The notes under the pieces were generated by a model. It made no database searches. It was given only the letters and a program-made list of their open reading frames with translations, and was not told the origin of the DNA. From Allochromatium tepidum (GTDB taxonomy: Bacteria; Pseudomonadota; Gammaproteobacteria; Chromatiales; Chromatiaceae), in assembly GCF_018409545.1 (NCBI RefSeq), contig NZ_AP024563.1:2906001-2970000 (forward strand): a DNA stretch of 64,000 nt, in the 5' to 3' direction. The position numbers were made by a program, and so were the translations under genes. This document shows, one piece after another, positions 53,845-63,614 of the stretch. Within the stretch, counting starts at the first letter, position 1. Every line of letters starts with the position of its first letter.

Positions 53845-54485
53845 GACTGGCGACCGGTCTCCTGAGCCTGTTTGGCGAGACGCTTGATCCGTGCGGCCAG
53901 ACGCTCGACATCGTCGCGCAGGGTGTCGACCTGATTCAGGAACGCCTCGACCTCGTAGCGGGTCGGCAGCAGACGGCGTTCCTCTTGCAGATATTCGGTG
54001 AGATTGGCCATCATCGAGGCCGAGGTGCGCCGGCTCCAGTGCTCGGCCTCGCGCACCCGGTTGCCGACCTGACGCGCGAAGGGATCGCCGATGACGCGCG
54101 CCAGTTGTTCTTCCCAATCCACGTTCAGCCGCGCCAGCGCCGCGCTGAAGTCCTGGGCGAGCGCGGTGTCGCCCGAGATCTCGACCTCGCCGGAGACGAG
54201 CGAGGTCTCCTTGCGCTCGGCCATGCCCAGACGCGCCAGACCCAGCGGCGAGCCCTGGATCAGACAGTCCGGCTCGGCGTCATAGGCGCCGAAGAGTTGC
54301 AGACCGCGCGCGCCCGGAATGACGGTGATGCGGGTGCCGAAGCCCTTGACCTCGATGGCGATGATCCGCCCTTCGAGCGGATCGAAGGCGGCCGCGCCCT
54401 CGGGATCGAGCGCGAGATAGCGGTTGAGCGCCTGCTCGACGACCGCGAGCAGCGCATCCGGGATCTGGAGGCCGTCCGCGCTCAT
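53841..54485 (-). CDS. ubiJ: Ubiquinone biosynthesis accessory factor UbiJ
   Basis: A 214-residue protein with an N-terminal SCP2 lipid-binding domain (about 10-115: [40 protein letters not shown]) and a C-terminal coiled coil ([20 protein letters not shown]). UbiJ binds polyprenyl intermediates in the soluble Ubi complex. It overlaps both ubiE and ubiB by 4 bp, so the three are tightly coupled. The start at 54485 is chosen by this overlap. Confidence 0.93.
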   Translation of the reverse strand: MSADGLQIPDALLAVVEQALNRYLALDPEGAAAFDPLEGRIIAIEVKGFGTRITVIPGARGLQLFGAYDAEPDCLIQGSPLGLARLGMAERKETSLVSGEVEISGDTALAQDFSAALARLNVDWEEQLARVIGDPFARQVGNRVREAEHWSRRTSASMMANLTEYLQEERRLLPTRYEVEAFLNQVDTLRDDVERLAARIKRLAKQAQETGRQS

Positions 54486-55231
54486 AGCTTGTACCCGCGA
54501 TGGATGGCGACGATGCCGCCGGTATAGTTGAAGTATTCGCAACGCTCAAAGCTGGAGGCTTCCATCATCGAGCGCAGCGTCTCCTGATCCGGATGCATAC
54601 GGATCGACTCGGCCAGATAGCGGTAGCTCTCGGAATCATTGGCCACCAGCTTGCCCAGCGTCGGCAGGACCGAGAAGGAGTAAGCGTCGTAGACCTTGCT
54701 CAGCGACTTGGTGGTCGGATGCGAGAACTCCAGGATCAGCGCCCGCCCGCCCGGCTTCAGCACCCGGAACATCTCGTCGAGCGCCTTCTGCTTGTGGGTG
54801 ACGTTGCGCAGACCGAAACCGATGGTGACACAGTCGAACAGATCACTTTCAAAAGGGATCTGCTCGGCGTTGACCAGACTGTACCGGATATTGCCGACCC
54901 GACCGCGATCGAGCATCCGGGTCCGACCCTCGCCGAGCATGGCGGCGTTGATGTCGGTCATCACCACCAGCCCGTCCGGACCGACCAGACCCGAAAAGCG
55001 ATAGGCCAGATCGCCGGTGCCCGAGGCCAGATCCAGCACCCGCTGCCCACGACGCACGCCCGATAGCTCGATCGCATGGCGTTTCCAGAGCCGATGGATG
55101 CCGAGCGACATCAGATCGTTCATCACATCGTAGCGGGTCGCGACCGAGTCGAAGACCTCGCGCACGCGCTTGGCCTTCTCCTGGACCGGCACCTGCTGAT
55201 AGCCGAAATCGGTGGTGTTCTGATCGGACAT
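54482..55231 (-). CDS. ubiE: Ubiquinone/menaquinone C-methyltransferase
   Basis: A 249-residue SAM-dependent methyltransferase acting in ubiquinone (and menaquinone) synthesis. It has the start [20 protein letters not shown] and [23 protein letters not shown] motif [15 protein letters not shown], and [20 protein letters not shown]. The start at 55231 follows homologues. Purple sulfur bacteria use both ubiquinone and menaquinone. Confidence 0.97.
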   Translation of the reverse strand: MSDQNTTDFGYQQVPVQEKAKRVREVFDSVATRYDVMNDLMSLGIHRLWKRHAIELSGVRRGQRVLDLASGTGDLAYRFSGLVGPDGLVVMTDINAAMLGEGRTRMLDRGRVGNIRYSLVNAEQIPFESDLFDCVTIGFGLRNVTHKQKALDEMFRVLKPGGRALILEFSHPTTKSLSKVYDAYSFSVLPTLGKLVANDSESYRYLAESIRMHPDQETLRSMMEASSFERCEYFNYTGGIVAIHRGYKL

Positions 55232-55342
55232 GCTGTATCCCGGTGACGAATTGGGGTTCATGGGCGCGCACGCCCACGGCGATGGGCGCCTATCTTAAAC
55301 CGTCGCAGTGGATCTTGGGTGATTGGCGCGCTCGTGGCTCGA

Positions 55343-55705
55343 TCAGGACTGGAGTACTTTACGCGGATGGCCGGTCTGCTCGAGCTCGTCGAGATAGGCG
55401 TTCCAGCGCTGCTCGTACTCGGCGCCGAGGCGGTAGAGATAGTCCCAGGAATAGATACCGGTGTTGTGCTCGTCGTCGAAGTGCAGACAGACGGCATAGT
55501 TGCCGACCGGCTCGATGCGGTCGATGCCGACGTCTTCCTTGCCGACCTGGAGCACGCGCTCGTCGGGGCTATGACCCTGGACTTCCGCAGAGGGCGAATA
55601 GACGCGCAGATATTCGCACGGCAGCTTGAAGCGGGTGCCGTCCTCGTAGGCGATTTCGAGCACGCGGGATTGACGGTGCAGATTCAACTCTGTGGGTACT
55701 GGCAT
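55343..55705 (-). CDS. DUF971 protein (GBBH-like N-terminal domain)
   Basis: A 120-residue protein made of one DUF971 domain, related to the zinc-containing N-terminal domain of gamma-butyrobetaine hydroxylase: LNLHRQSRVLEIAYEDGTRF, LPCEYLRVYSPSAEV, DDEHNTGIYSWDYLYRLG. It lies between hslU and ubiE, its usual place in gammaproteobacteria. Proposed links to Fe-S cluster handling come from homologues; the function here is unknown. Confidence 0.9.
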   Translation of the reverse strand: MPVPTELNLHRQSRVLEIAYEDGTRFKLPCEYLRVYSPSAEVQGHSPDERVLQVGKEDVGIDRIEPVGNYAVCLHFDDEHNTGIYSWDYLYRLGAEYEQRWNAYLDELEQTGHPRKVLQS

Positions 55706-55737
55706 GATGTCTCGAATCCGTGGTCGGTGGTCTGGAA

Positions 55738-57066
55738 CTAGAGGATGTAACGCGACAGATCCTCGTCGGCGGCGAGATCGGCCATGTTCTGGTCGACATA
55801 GGCGGCGTTGATGGTCACGGTCACGCGGTCGAGTTCGGTGGCGTTGTAGGAGACATCCTCCAGCAACCGCTCCAGGACCGTGTGCAGACGCCGCGCGCCG
55901 ATGTTCTCGGTCTTCTCGTTGACCTGCCAGGCGATCTCGGCGATACGGCGGATGCCGTCCTCGGTGAACTCCAGGTTCACGCCCTCGGTGGCCAGCAGCG
56001 CCTTGTACTGGTCGGTGAGCGAGGCGTCCGGCTCGGTGAGGATGCGCACGAAGTCGTCCGTGCTCAGGGCCTTGAGCTCGACCCGGATCGGCAGTCGGCC
56101 CTGGAGTTCGGGGATCAGGTCCGAGGGCTTGGACAGATGGAAGGCGCCCGAGGCGATGAACAGGATATGGTCGGTGCGCACCGCGCCATGCTTGGTCGAG
56201 ACCGTACTGCCCTCGACCAGCGGCAGCAGGTCGCGCTGCACGCCCTCGCGCGAGACGTCGACGCCGCTGGTGCCTTCGCGCTTGGCGACCTTGTCGATCT
56301 CGTCGATGAAGACGATGCCGTTCTGCTCGACGTTCTCCAGGGCGCGCAGTTTCATCTCTTCGTCGTTGACGCGCTTGGCGGCTTCCTCATCCTTCAGCAG
56401 TTTACGCGCGTCGCGGATGCGCAGCTTGCGCCGCTTGGTGCGGCTCTGACCGAGATTCTGGAACAGGCTCTGGAGCTGGTTCGACATCTCTTCCATGCCG
56501 GGCGGGGCCATGATCTCGACCCCGAGCGGCGCGGCCGAGACCTGGATCTCGATCTCGCGATCGTCCATGTCGCCGGAGCGCAGTTTGGCGCGCAGCTTTT
56601 CGCGCGTGGTCGAGCTGACCGTCGAGCGGCCGTCTTCCTCGAAGTTCGACGGCGGCGGCAGCAGCACGTCGAGAATCCGCTCCTCGGCGGCGGCTTCGGC
56701 GAGATCGGCGAGCTTGGCCATCTCCTGCTCGCGCGCCATCTTCACGCCGATGTCGGTCAGATCGCGGATGATCGAATCGACATCGCGTCCGACATAGCCG
56801 ACTTCGGTGAACTTGGTCGCCTCGACCTTGATGAAGGGCGCGTTGGCGAGCTTGGCCAGCCGGCGGGCGATCTCGGTCTTGCCCACACCGGTCGGGCCGA
56901 TCATGAGGATGTTCTTGGGCGTGATCTCGGAGCGCATCGGCTCTTCGATCTGGGCGCGGCGCCAGCGATTGCGCAGCGCGATGGCCACGGCGCGCTTGGC
57001 GTCACTCTGGCCGACGATGTGTTTGTCGAGTTCGGCGACGATGCGTTGGGGGGTGATTTCAGACAT
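55738..57066 (-). CDS. hslU: HslU ATPase/unfoldase of the HslVU protease
   Basis: A 442-residue AAA+ unfoldase. Walker A is [20 protein letters not shown], the pore loop [14 protein letters not shown], and Walker [13 protein letters not shown]. The inserted I-domain occupies about 110-240. The protein ends in ...SRYIL, the C-terminal tail that docks into HslV. It lies 90 bp after hslV in a heat-shock-type operon. Confidence 0.97.
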   Translation of the reverse strand: MSEITPQRIVAELDKHIVGQSDAKRAVAIALRNRWRRAQIEEPMRSEITPKNILMIGPTGVGKTEIARRLAKLANAPFIKVEATKFTEVGYVGRDVDSIIRDLTDIGVKMAREQEMAKLADLAEAAAEERILDVLLPPPSNFEEDGRSTVSSTTREKLRAKLRSGDMDDREIEIQVSAAPLGVEIMAPPGMEEMSNQLQSLFQNLGQSRTKRRKLRIRDARKLLKDEEAAKRVNDEEMKLRALENVEQNGIVFIDEIDKVAKREGTSGVDVSREGVQRDLLPLVEGSTVSTKHGAVRTDHILFIASGAFHLSKPSDLIPELQGRLPIRVELKALSTDDFVRILTEPDASLTDQYKALLATEGVNLEFTEDGIRRIAEIAWQVNEKTENIGARRLHTVLERLLEDVSYNATELDRVTVTINAAYVDQNMADLAADEDLSRYIL

Positions 57067-57156
57067 GGAAGCTGCTGGTCGATTGGGCCGGCCGGGGATT
57101 GTCGGTTGTCGTCAGTGTGAACACACGGATTTGGGCGACGGCTGGAGCGGATCCGG

Positions 57157-57705
57157 TCAATCCGTCTTGGCGTCCAACTCCTCGATGACGAGATTGTGGT
57201 TGGTGTAGACGCAGATGTCGGCGGCGATGTGGAGACTCTTTTCGACGATCTCGCGCGCCGGGAGTTCGGTGTTCGCGACCAGGGCGCGCGCGGCCGAGAG
57301 CGCGAATGAACCGCCCGAGCCGATGGCCATGATGTCCTGCTCGGGTTCGATGACGTCGCCCGTGCCGGAGAGGATGAGCGAGGTGGCGGCGTCGGCGATG
57401 CACAGCAGGGCTTCGAGCCGGCGCAGCATGCGGTCGGTGCGCCAGTCCTTCGCCATCTCGACCGCCGCGCGGGTCAGGTGGCCCTGATGTTTTTCGAGCT
57501 TGCCCTCGAAGCGCTCGAACAGGGTGAAGGCGTCGGCCGTGGCTCCGGCGAAGCCGGCCAGCACCCGCCCCTTGTAGAGCCGGCGCACCTTGCGCGCATT
57601 GCCCTTCATGACGGTCGGGCCGAGCGAGACCTGACCGTCGCCGCCGATCACGACCGTGTCGCCGCGTCGTACCGAGAGGATTGTCGTACCGCGAAGATTT
57701 TCCAT
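57157..57705 (-). CDS. hslV: HslV peptidase of the HslVU protease
   Basis: A 182-residue proteasome-like peptidase. After removal of the leader the catalytic Thr is in [37 protein letters not shown] and [17 protein letters not shown] are conserved. It is encoded first in hslVU and assembles as a double hexamer capped by HslU. A heat-shock promoter may lie in the 57.71-57.79 kb gap, but I saw no clear one. Confidence 0.97.
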   Translation of the reverse strand: MENLRGTTILSVRRGDTVVIGGDGQVSLGPTVMKGNARKVRRLYKGRVLAGFAGATADAFTLFERFEGKLEKHQGHLTRAAVEMAKDWRTDRMLRRLEALLCIADAATSLILSGTGDVIEPEQDIMAIGSGGSFALSAARALVANTELPAREIVEKSLHIAADICVYTNHNLVIEELDAKTD

Positions 57706-57790
57706 TGAGCTTGACTGCCGAACACTGGATTGCGGATATCTTAATCGAAAAGCACCGCGATCCCGAAACGCGATCGTTGGCGATCAGTGG

Positions 57791-58210
57791 CTACGAAGCG
57801 CGCCGATAGTCGGCACGCGAGCCGGTCAGATCCCAGGCGAAGGTGCAATCCAGATGCGACAGCACCGAGATCAGCCCGCTCTCGCCGTCCTCGATCATGA
57901 CCGCCACCGGGGCGCGGCGTCCGAACTGCTTGTTGGCGCGCCGCACCCAGAGCTTACGCATCTCGGGATTGCGCGGGAAATAGGTGTGGAGCGCCTGCTC
58001 GATACGGTTCAGATAGGCGACACGCCGGTTGACCGCCGGATCGTCGGGAAAGACGTCCTGATCGTGGAAGCGCCCGATGTGGCGAGCCTTGATCGTCTGC
58101 GGCAGTTGCAGCAGAACGGCGATGTCGTGCGCCGCCAGTCCCCAGTCCTCCAGGAGTTGCATGGTGCGCCGGGTCAGCAGCAGACGTTCGTCGAGTGTGA
58201 GATCGGTCAT
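57791..58210 (-). CDS. MbcA/ParS/Xre-type antitoxin-like protein, no partner seen
   Basis: A 139-residue protein with the layout of Xre/MbcA/ParS-type antitoxins: an N-terminal HTH-like helical part (LLEDWGLAAHDIAVLLQLPQ) and a C-terminal region near a DUF2384-like toxin-binding fold (VAYLNRIEQALHTYFPRNPE, MRKLWVRRANKQFGRRAPVA). Such antitoxins normally lie next to a RES-domain toxin. None lies here: neighbours are hslV and spoT. It may be a solitary regulator. Confidence 0.65.
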   Translation of the reverse strand: MTDLTLDERLLLTRRTMQLLEDWGLAAHDIAVLLQLPQTIKARHIGRFHDQDVFPDDPAVNRRVAYLNRIEQALHTYFPRNPEMRKLWVRRANKQFGRRAPVAVMIEDGESGLISVLSHLDCTFAWDLTGSRADYRRAS

Positions 58211-58294
58211 GGGCAGCCTCTCGATCCTGATGTGTTTACGGTCGTGGACGCGATTCAGTCGTTGAAATGGCGTCGATATGACCGAGTTCCAAGC

Positions 58295-60595
58295 TCAGGA
58301 TCGCGTGATGCGCGTGATGCGATCGACCAGCGGGATGAGCCGCACCCGACGCATGATGCGCGCCAGATGATGGCGGCTCCTGACCAGGATGCGGAACTCC
58401 AGATCCGTCATCATGCCGTCCTTTTCGATGGTCTGGACGTTCTCGATGTTGGAGCCGAGTTCGGCGATCGCCCCGGCGATCACGGCCAGCACGCCGCGCC
58501 GATTGCTGACCTCGACCCGGATCTCGGTGGCGAACTCGCCCTCGGGTTCCCTGGACCACTCGACATCGAGCCGCTTGTCGCGCTTGCCCTCCAGCCCCCC
58601 GAGATTACGGCACTCGGCCCGATGGACCACGATCCCGCGCCCCGGACTGAAGACCGCCGTGATGGCATCGCCCGGAATCGGCCGGCAGCAGCGCGCGAAG
58701 TTGACCACCATGCCTTCGGTGCCGCGAATCGCCAGCCGATGCGGATGCACGTCCCGATCGTCCCGTTCCGCCGCAGACGCTTCGGACTCCTCACCCTCGA
58801 CCCCGGCCAGACGCCGTGCGATCAGCGGCGCCAGCCGGTTGCCCAGACCGATCTCGCCGAACAGATCCTCCAGGCTCTCCAGGCCCACCTCCTCCAGATA
58901 GGCCGCCAGACGCAGGGGTTCGAGCGTCTCGACCTCGGCACCCAGCGGAGCGAGTTCGGCATTCAGCAGCCGCCGCCCGAGCGCCTGGGCCTCGCGCTGC
59001 TTGATGTTCTTGAGATACCCACGGATGTTGACGCGCGCCTTGGCCGTCACCACGAAGTTCAGCCAGCCCGGATTGGGCCGCGCGCCCGGCGCGGTGATGA
59101 TCTCGACCGTCTGACCATTACGCAGCGGCGTGCTCAGCGGGGCCATGCGCCGGTCGATGCGCGCCGCCACGCAAGTGTTGCCCACGTCCGAGTGGACGGC
59201 ATAAGCGAAATCGACCACGGTCGCGCCGCGCTTGAGCGAGTGGATACGCCCCTTGGGCGTGAAGACATAGACCTCGCCTGGAAACAGATCGACCTTGACG
59301 TGCTCCAGGAACTCGACCGAATTGCCCGCATCACGCTGCATCTCCAGCAGGTTCTGCAACCAGTCGGCGGCGAGCGCGGACGGATTGGCACCGGCGGACT
59401 GGCCCCCACTCTTGTACATCCAGTGTGCAGCAATGCCCGATTCGGCCAGACGCTGCATGTCCTCGGTGCGGATCTGGATCTCGATCTGGATGCCCTGCGG
59501 CCCGATCAAGGCCGTGTGGAGCGATTGATAGCCGTTGGCCTTGGGGATGGCGATGTAGTCCTTGAAACGTCCCGGAACCGGCTTGTAGAGGTTGTGGACC
59601 AGTCCCAGCACCCGATAACAGGTGTCGACCCGGTCGACCGTCACCCGGAAGGCGAAGACGTCGGCCAGTTCGGAGAAACCGCGCGACTTGTCGCGCATCT
59701 TGCGATAGATGCCGTAGAGGTGCTTCTGACGCCCCTCGACCCGGCCCGCGATGCCTTCCTGCTGCAAGGCATGACGCAGCGCCGTCTCGACCAGGCCGAT
59801 CATCTCGACCCGCGTCCCGCCGCCGCGTACCTGGAGGGCGCGTTGGATGACCCGTCGCCGCCACGGCCAGTAGTGCGCGAAGCCCAGATCCTCCAGCTCG
59901 ATACGGATCCAGTTGATCCCGAGCCGGTTGGCGATCGGGGCGAAGATGTCGAGCGTCTCGCGCGAGATGCGCCGGCAGGCCTCCGGACTCATCGAGTCGA
60001 GCGTGCGCATGTTGTGCAGCCGGTCGGCGAGCTTGATCAGGATGACGCGGATGTCGCGCGTCATCGCCAGCAGCATCTTTTGCAGGCTCGCCGCCTGCGC
60101 CTCGGCGCGCGACTTGAAGTCCAGCTTGGTGAGCTTGCTGACCCCATCGACCAGCTCGGCGACCTCGGGGCTGAAGGTCTCGGCCAGCTGTGCCTTGTCG
60201 ACCGACGTGTCCTCGATGACGTCGTGCAGCAGGGCGGCGATCAGACACTGATAGTCCATGCGCATCTCGGCCAGGATGCGCGCGACCGCCAGCGGGTGAT
60301 AGATGTAGGGCTCGCCCGACTTGCGTTGCTGGCCCTCGTGCGCCTCGGCGCCGAACAGATAGGCGCGATAGCACTCGCTGATCTGCTCGGGCGGCAGATA
60401 GCTCTCCAGATAGGCGCAGAAATCGCTGATCAGATAGCGCGTCTCGCCGGCGGGCCGGGGCGGCTCGACGGGCGGCGTCCGGTCCAGAGGTCTGAGCGCC
60501 TGAACCTTTTGGACGGGCGCGTCCGGGCCGACCGCGCCCGACTCGGGCCGCGCGGCCGGACGTCTGTCGGCGGTGGCCTCGTCAGTCCTTGGCAT
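58295..60595 (-). CDS. spoT: Bifunctional (p)ppGpp synthase/hydrolase
   Basis: A 766-residue RelA/SpoT-family stringent-response enzyme. The HD hydrolase domain is intact ([20 protein letters not shown]). The synthetase domain has [16 protein letters not shown] and [19 protein letters not shown], and the TGS domain [20 protein letters not shown]. The C-terminal ACT domain is also present. The intact HD site and RQKH type place it as SpoT. The N-terminal about 50 residues are extra and low in complexity; the true start may be later. It overlaps rpoZ by 14 bp. Confidence 0.95.
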   Translation of the reverse strand: MPRTDEATADRRPAARPESGAVGPDAPVQKVQALRPLDRTPPVEPPRPAGETRYLISDFCAYLESYLPPEQISECYRAYLFGAEAHEGQQRKSGEPYIYHPLAVARILAEMRMDYQCLIAALLHDVIEDTSVDKAQLAETFSPEVAELVDGVSKLTKLDFKSRAEAQAASLQKMLLAMTRDIRVILIKLADRLHNMRTLDSMSPEACRRISRETLDIFAPIANRLGINWIRIELEDLGFAHYWPWRRRVIQRALQVRGGGTRVEMIGLVETALRHALQQEGIAGRVEGRQKHLYGIYRKMRDKSRGFSELADVFAFRVTVDRVDTCYRVLGLVHNLYKPVPGRFKDYIAIPKANGYQSLHTALIGPQGIQIEIQIRTEDMQRLAESGIAAHWMYKSGGQSAGANPSALAADWLQNLLEMQRDAGNSVEFLEHVKVDLFPGEVYVFTPKGRIHSLKRGATVVDFAYAVHSDVGNTCVAARIDRRMAPLSTPLRNGQTVEIITAPGARPNPGWLNFVVTAKARVNIRGYLKNIKQREAQALGRRLLNAELAPLGAEVETLEPLRLAAYLEEVGLESLEDLFGEIGLGNRLAPLIARRLAGVEGEESEASAAERDDRDVHPHRLAIRGTEGMVVNFARCCRPIPGDAITAVFSPGRGIVVHRAECRNLGGLEGKRDKRLDVEWSREPEGEFATEIRVEVSNRRGVLAVIAGAIAELGSNIENVQTIEKDGMMTDLEFRILVRSRHHLARIMRRVRLIPLVDRITRITRS

Positions 60596-60896
60596 CCTTA
60601 TCGGATTCCGCGTCGTCGGCCTCGGGCGTGGCGGCGGCCGCGAACTCCTGAGCCAGTGCCTGTTCCACGGCCGCCGCCGTGTCGTCCATCTCGCGCTGGG
60701 CCTCCTGGATCATGGCTTTGGTGATCTTGCCGGCGGCGATCTCGCGCAGGGCCAGGACGGTCGGCTTGTCGTTCTCCGCCGCCAGTAGCGGTTCGACGCC
60801 ATTGGCCAGTTGACGCGCACGCTTGGTGGCGAGCAGAACCAGATCGAAACGGTTGTCGACGTGTGCGAGGCAATCCTCGACCGTGATGCGGGCCAT
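60582..60896 (-). CDS. rpoZ: RNA polymerase omega subunit
   Basis: A 104-residue small subunit that helps beta' assembly and is part of the ppGpp site 1 on RNA polymerase. It begins [20 protein letters not shown] and has [13 protein letters not shown] and [15 protein letters not shown]. The acidic tail ([14 protein letters not shown]) is long. Lying directly before spoT it couples the alarmone enzyme and its target. Confidence 0.97.
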   Translation of the reverse strand: MARITVEDCLAHVDNRFDLVLLATKRARQLANGVEPLLAAENDKPTVLALREIAAGKITKAMIQEAQREMDDTAAAVEQALAQEFAAAATPEADDAESDKDAKD

Positions 60897-60909
60897 GATG
60901 GTCTCCTTG

Positions 60910-61551
60910 TTAAGTAATGGATTCGATGGGGTCGAGCAACGTCGCCAGACGCGGGCGCTGATACGCGAGTCGCTGGCGCTCGGCGGTGACGATCGCCGCC
61001 AGCGCCGCGAGCGCGGTCTCGAAGCGGTCGTTGACGACCAGATAACCGTATTCGGCGAAATGGGCCAGCTCGTCGCGGGCCTGGGCCATGCGGCGGGCGA
61101 TCACGTCGTCACTGTCGGTGCCGCGCCCGCGCAGACGGCGTTCGAGCTCCTCGATGCTCGGCGGCAGCACAAAGAGTCCGATCGCCTCGGGAAAACGCTC
61201 GCGCACCTGACGCGCGCCCTGCCAGTCGATCTCCAGGAGCACGTCCCGGCCGGCGTCGAGCCGGCGGCGCACGTCGGCGACGCGGGTGCCGTACAGATTG
61301 CCGAAGACTTCGGCGTGCTCCAGGAAGGCGCCCTCGCCGATCTCGCGCTCGAAGCGCTCGCGATCGAGGAAATGGTAGTGGACGCCGTCCTGCTCACCTT
61401 CGCGCGCCGGGCGTGTGGTGCAGGACACCGAGAGCGCCAGCCCCGGATCATGTTCGACCAGCGCCTTGACCAGACTGGTCTTGCCCGCACCCGAGGGCGC
61501 AGAGACGATGAATAGAAGCCCCGTAGGCTCGGATCGGGATAGGTCGTTCAT
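60910..61551 (-). CDS. gmk: Guanylate kinase
   Basis: A 213-residue enzyme phosphorylating GMP to GDP. The P-loop is [20 protein letters not shown], followed by [20 protein letters not shown] and [15 protein letters not shown] start at [13 protein letters not shown] (61551), which overlaps the yicC stop by 4 bp. It is followed by rpoZ after 13 bp. Guanylate kinase is a known target of ppGpp, whose synthase lies two genes on. Confidence 0.97.
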   Translation of the reverse strand: MNDLSRSEPTGLLFIVSAPSGAGKTSLVKALVEHDPGLALSVSCTTRPAREGEQDGVHYHFLDRERFEREIGEGAFLEHAEVFGNLYGTRVADVRRRLDAGRDVLLEIDWQGARQVRERFPEAIGLFVLPPSIEELERRLRGRGTDSDDVIARRMAQARDELAHFAEYGYLVVNDRFETALAALAAIVTAERQRLAYQRPRLATLLDPIESIT

Positions 61552-62414
61552 TCGAGATTCTGTACCTGCTCGCGCATCTGTTCGATCAAGACCTTCATCT
61601 CGACCGCCTCGCGGGTGACGGCGACATCGGCCGACTTGGAGCCGAGCGTGTTGGCCTCGCGGTTGAGTTCCTGCATCAGAAAATCGAGCCGGCGACCGAC
61701 CGGTTCGTCGCGGGTCAGGACATCGAGCACTTCCTCGATATGGGCGCCGAGCCGGTCGAGTTCCTCGTCGACGTCGAGCCGAGCGGCAACCAGGGCGATC
61801 TCCTGCTCCAGCCGGGTCGGGTCGAGTTCGGCGCGCAGTTCGGTCAGGCGGTCTGCAAGGCGCTGACGCACGCCGGCCAGCACCTCGGGCAGACGCTCGC
61901 GCACCCGCGCGGCGCTCTCGCCCAGACGCTCGCAACGCTCGCGCAGCAATTGGGCTAACCTTGCACCCTCACGCTCGCGGGTCTCCAGCAGCGAATCCAG
62001 CGTCTGTTCGAGCAGCGCCAGCGCCTCGGAACCGAGCCGGTCGAGATCGGGCTCGGTCTCCTGCACCACGCCCGGCCAGCGCAGCAGATCGAACGGAGTC
62101 GGCTCCTGGGCGCGGCCGGTCAGCGCACCGAGTTCGCGCCCGGCGGCCAGCAGTTGCTCGACGAAGGGCCGGTTGATACGAATCGCGTTCGCTGCGCCCA
62201 CGGCCGGGGCATAGCGCAGGGTGCAGTCGACCTTGCCGCGCTGGAGACGCGCCGCCAGACGGTTTCGCACCTGGGTGTCGAGTCCGCGCAGCTCCTCGGG
62301 CAAGCGGATGTAAGGCTCCAGGAAGCGGTGATTGACCGTGCGCACTTCCCAGGTCAATTCACCAACATCGCCCGTCCGCGACTCGCGGGCGAAGGCCGTC
62401 ATACTCTTGATCAT
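61548..62414 (-). CDS. yicC: YicC-family endoribonuclease-like protein
   Basis: A 288-residue protein of the YicC/YloC family starting MIKSMTAFARESRTGDVGEL, with TVNHRFLEPYIRLPEELRGL and the conserved C-terminal GRRLDFLMQELNREANTLGS. Recent work on homologues indicates RNA cleavage. The start at 62414 is the family start. Placed upstream of gmk, as in most gammaproteobacteria. Confidence 0.95.
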   Translation of the reverse strand: MIKSMTAFARESRTGDVGELTWEVRTVNHRFLEPYIRLPEELRGLDTQVRNRLAARLQRGKVDCTLRYAPAVGAANAIRINRPFVEQLLAAGRELGALTGRAQEPTPFDLLRWPGVVQETEPDLDRLGSEALALLEQTLDSLLETREREGARLAQLLRERCERLGESAARVRERLPEVLAGVRQRLADRLTELRAELDPTRLEQEIALVAARLDVDEELDRLGAHIEEVLDVLTRDEPVGRRLDFLMQELNREANTLGSKSADVAVTREAVEMKVLIEQMREQVQNLE

Positions 62415-62577
62415 TGGTTCAGGGGCGTCTCTTGAGGGCGGGGAGCCTGTCTCGGATCGGCGGTCGAATAGAGGACGAATCGCTGCCGACCCGGCCAGAC
62501 AGGGTTTATCATAAATCAGAACGCAGTATACCGCTCGCACCCCGTCAACGTCCGCGTGGAGATCCATCGTCCCGATC

Positions 62578-63492
62578 ATGGCCGCCGCACGAGAGACGCT
62601 CCCACCGGGCACCCAGGTGGGCACCTACCGCATCGTCAAGCCGATCGCCAAGGGCGGCTTCAGCCTCATCTATCTGGCGACCGACGACGACACCGGCGAG
62701 GAAGTGGTCATCAAGGAGTACATGCCCAAGAAGCTCGCGCGCCGCGATCGTGACCGGCGCGTGGTGCCGGCAGGCATCGAATATGCCGAGAGCCTCCATC
62801 ACGGACGCAAGCTGTTCTTCCAGGAGGTCAAGGCGCTGGCGTCGCTGAAACATCCCAACATCGTGCGGGTGCTCGCCTTCTTCCTGGCCAACGACACCGG
62901 CTACATGGTGATGCCCAACGAGCGCGGGCGCAATCTGGGGGCCTATCTGCGCGAGCGCAAGGGGGGGCTGAGCACCTCTTTCATCCTGGAGGTCTTCATC
63001 CCGGTGCTGGATGCGCTGGCGCTGCTGCACCGGCGCTCCATGGTCCATCTCGACGTCAAGCCCGGCAACATCCATCTGCGTCACGGCAACATGCCCCTGT
63101 TGCTCGATCTGGGCGCGGTCCATCCGCTCAATCGCGGTCGCTCGCACGGCGGACAGGTCATCACCGCCGGCTATTCGCCGGTCGAGCAGTATTTCCGTGC
63201 CGGTCAGGTCGGCCCCTGGACGGATGTCTACGCCGTGGGGGCCAGCATTCGCACCTGCATGGACGGCCGCACGCCCCAGCCGGCGCCGGAGCGCCAGAAG
63301 GAGGACAAGGTCGTTCCGGCCGTCGAGGCGCTCAAGGACCGCTATCCCGACTTCCTGCTCAAGGCGGTCGACTGGTCGATGTCGATGGAACCGGAGAAGC
63401 GCCCCCAGGATGCCGAAGAGCTGCTGGTGGCGCTCCTGCCCCATCTCGACGACCCGCATCTGGCGCGGATGCGCGAGGGCGGCGCGGACTGA
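62578..63492 (+). CDS. Serine/threonine protein kinase (Hanks type, soluble)
   Basis: A 304-residue kinase with no membrane segment. The glycine loop is IAKGGFSLIYLA, the catalytic Lys VVIKEYMP, the catalytic loop MVHLDVKPGNIHLR, and the Mg motif is DLG rather than DFG (LLDLGAV). The APE-equivalent region is SPVEQYF. There is no regulatory domain, so it may be a small cytosolic kinase whose partners are elsewhere. It stands between yicC (divergent) and ppc. The DLG change is tolerated in active kinases. Confidence 0.92.
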   Translation: MAAARETLPPGTQVGTYRIVKPIAKGGFSLIYLATDDDTGEEVVIKEYMPKKLARRDRDRRVVPAGIEYAESLHHGRKLFFQEVKALASLKHPNIVRVLAFFLANDTGYMVMPNERGRNLGAYLRERKGGLSTSFILEVFIPVLDALALLHRRSMVHLDVKPGNIHLRHGNMPLLLDLGAVHPLNRGRSHGGQVITAGYSPVEQYFRAGQVGPWTDVYAVGASIRTCMDGRTPQPAPERQKEDKVVPAVEALKDRYPDFLLKAVDWSMSMEPEKRPQDAEELLVALLPHLDDPHLARMREGGAD

Positions 63493-63614
63493 GTCGCCTG
63501 TGGTCGAGCGGGACACATGAACGGCCCGGAGCGGCTCTTTTGGCGACCGGGATAGGCTCGCGGTAGTATCCACGCCATTCCGGCTCTCCTTCCGCCACCG
63601 AACCTGGATTCCCG

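Noticed and set aside
57656-60724. A 1022-residue plus-strand open frame
   Set aside because: It is antisense to hslV and spoT, both certain genes. GC-rich DNA leaves long open antisense frames, and its product is low in complexity (His/Asp/Gln/Arg-rich) with no known motif.
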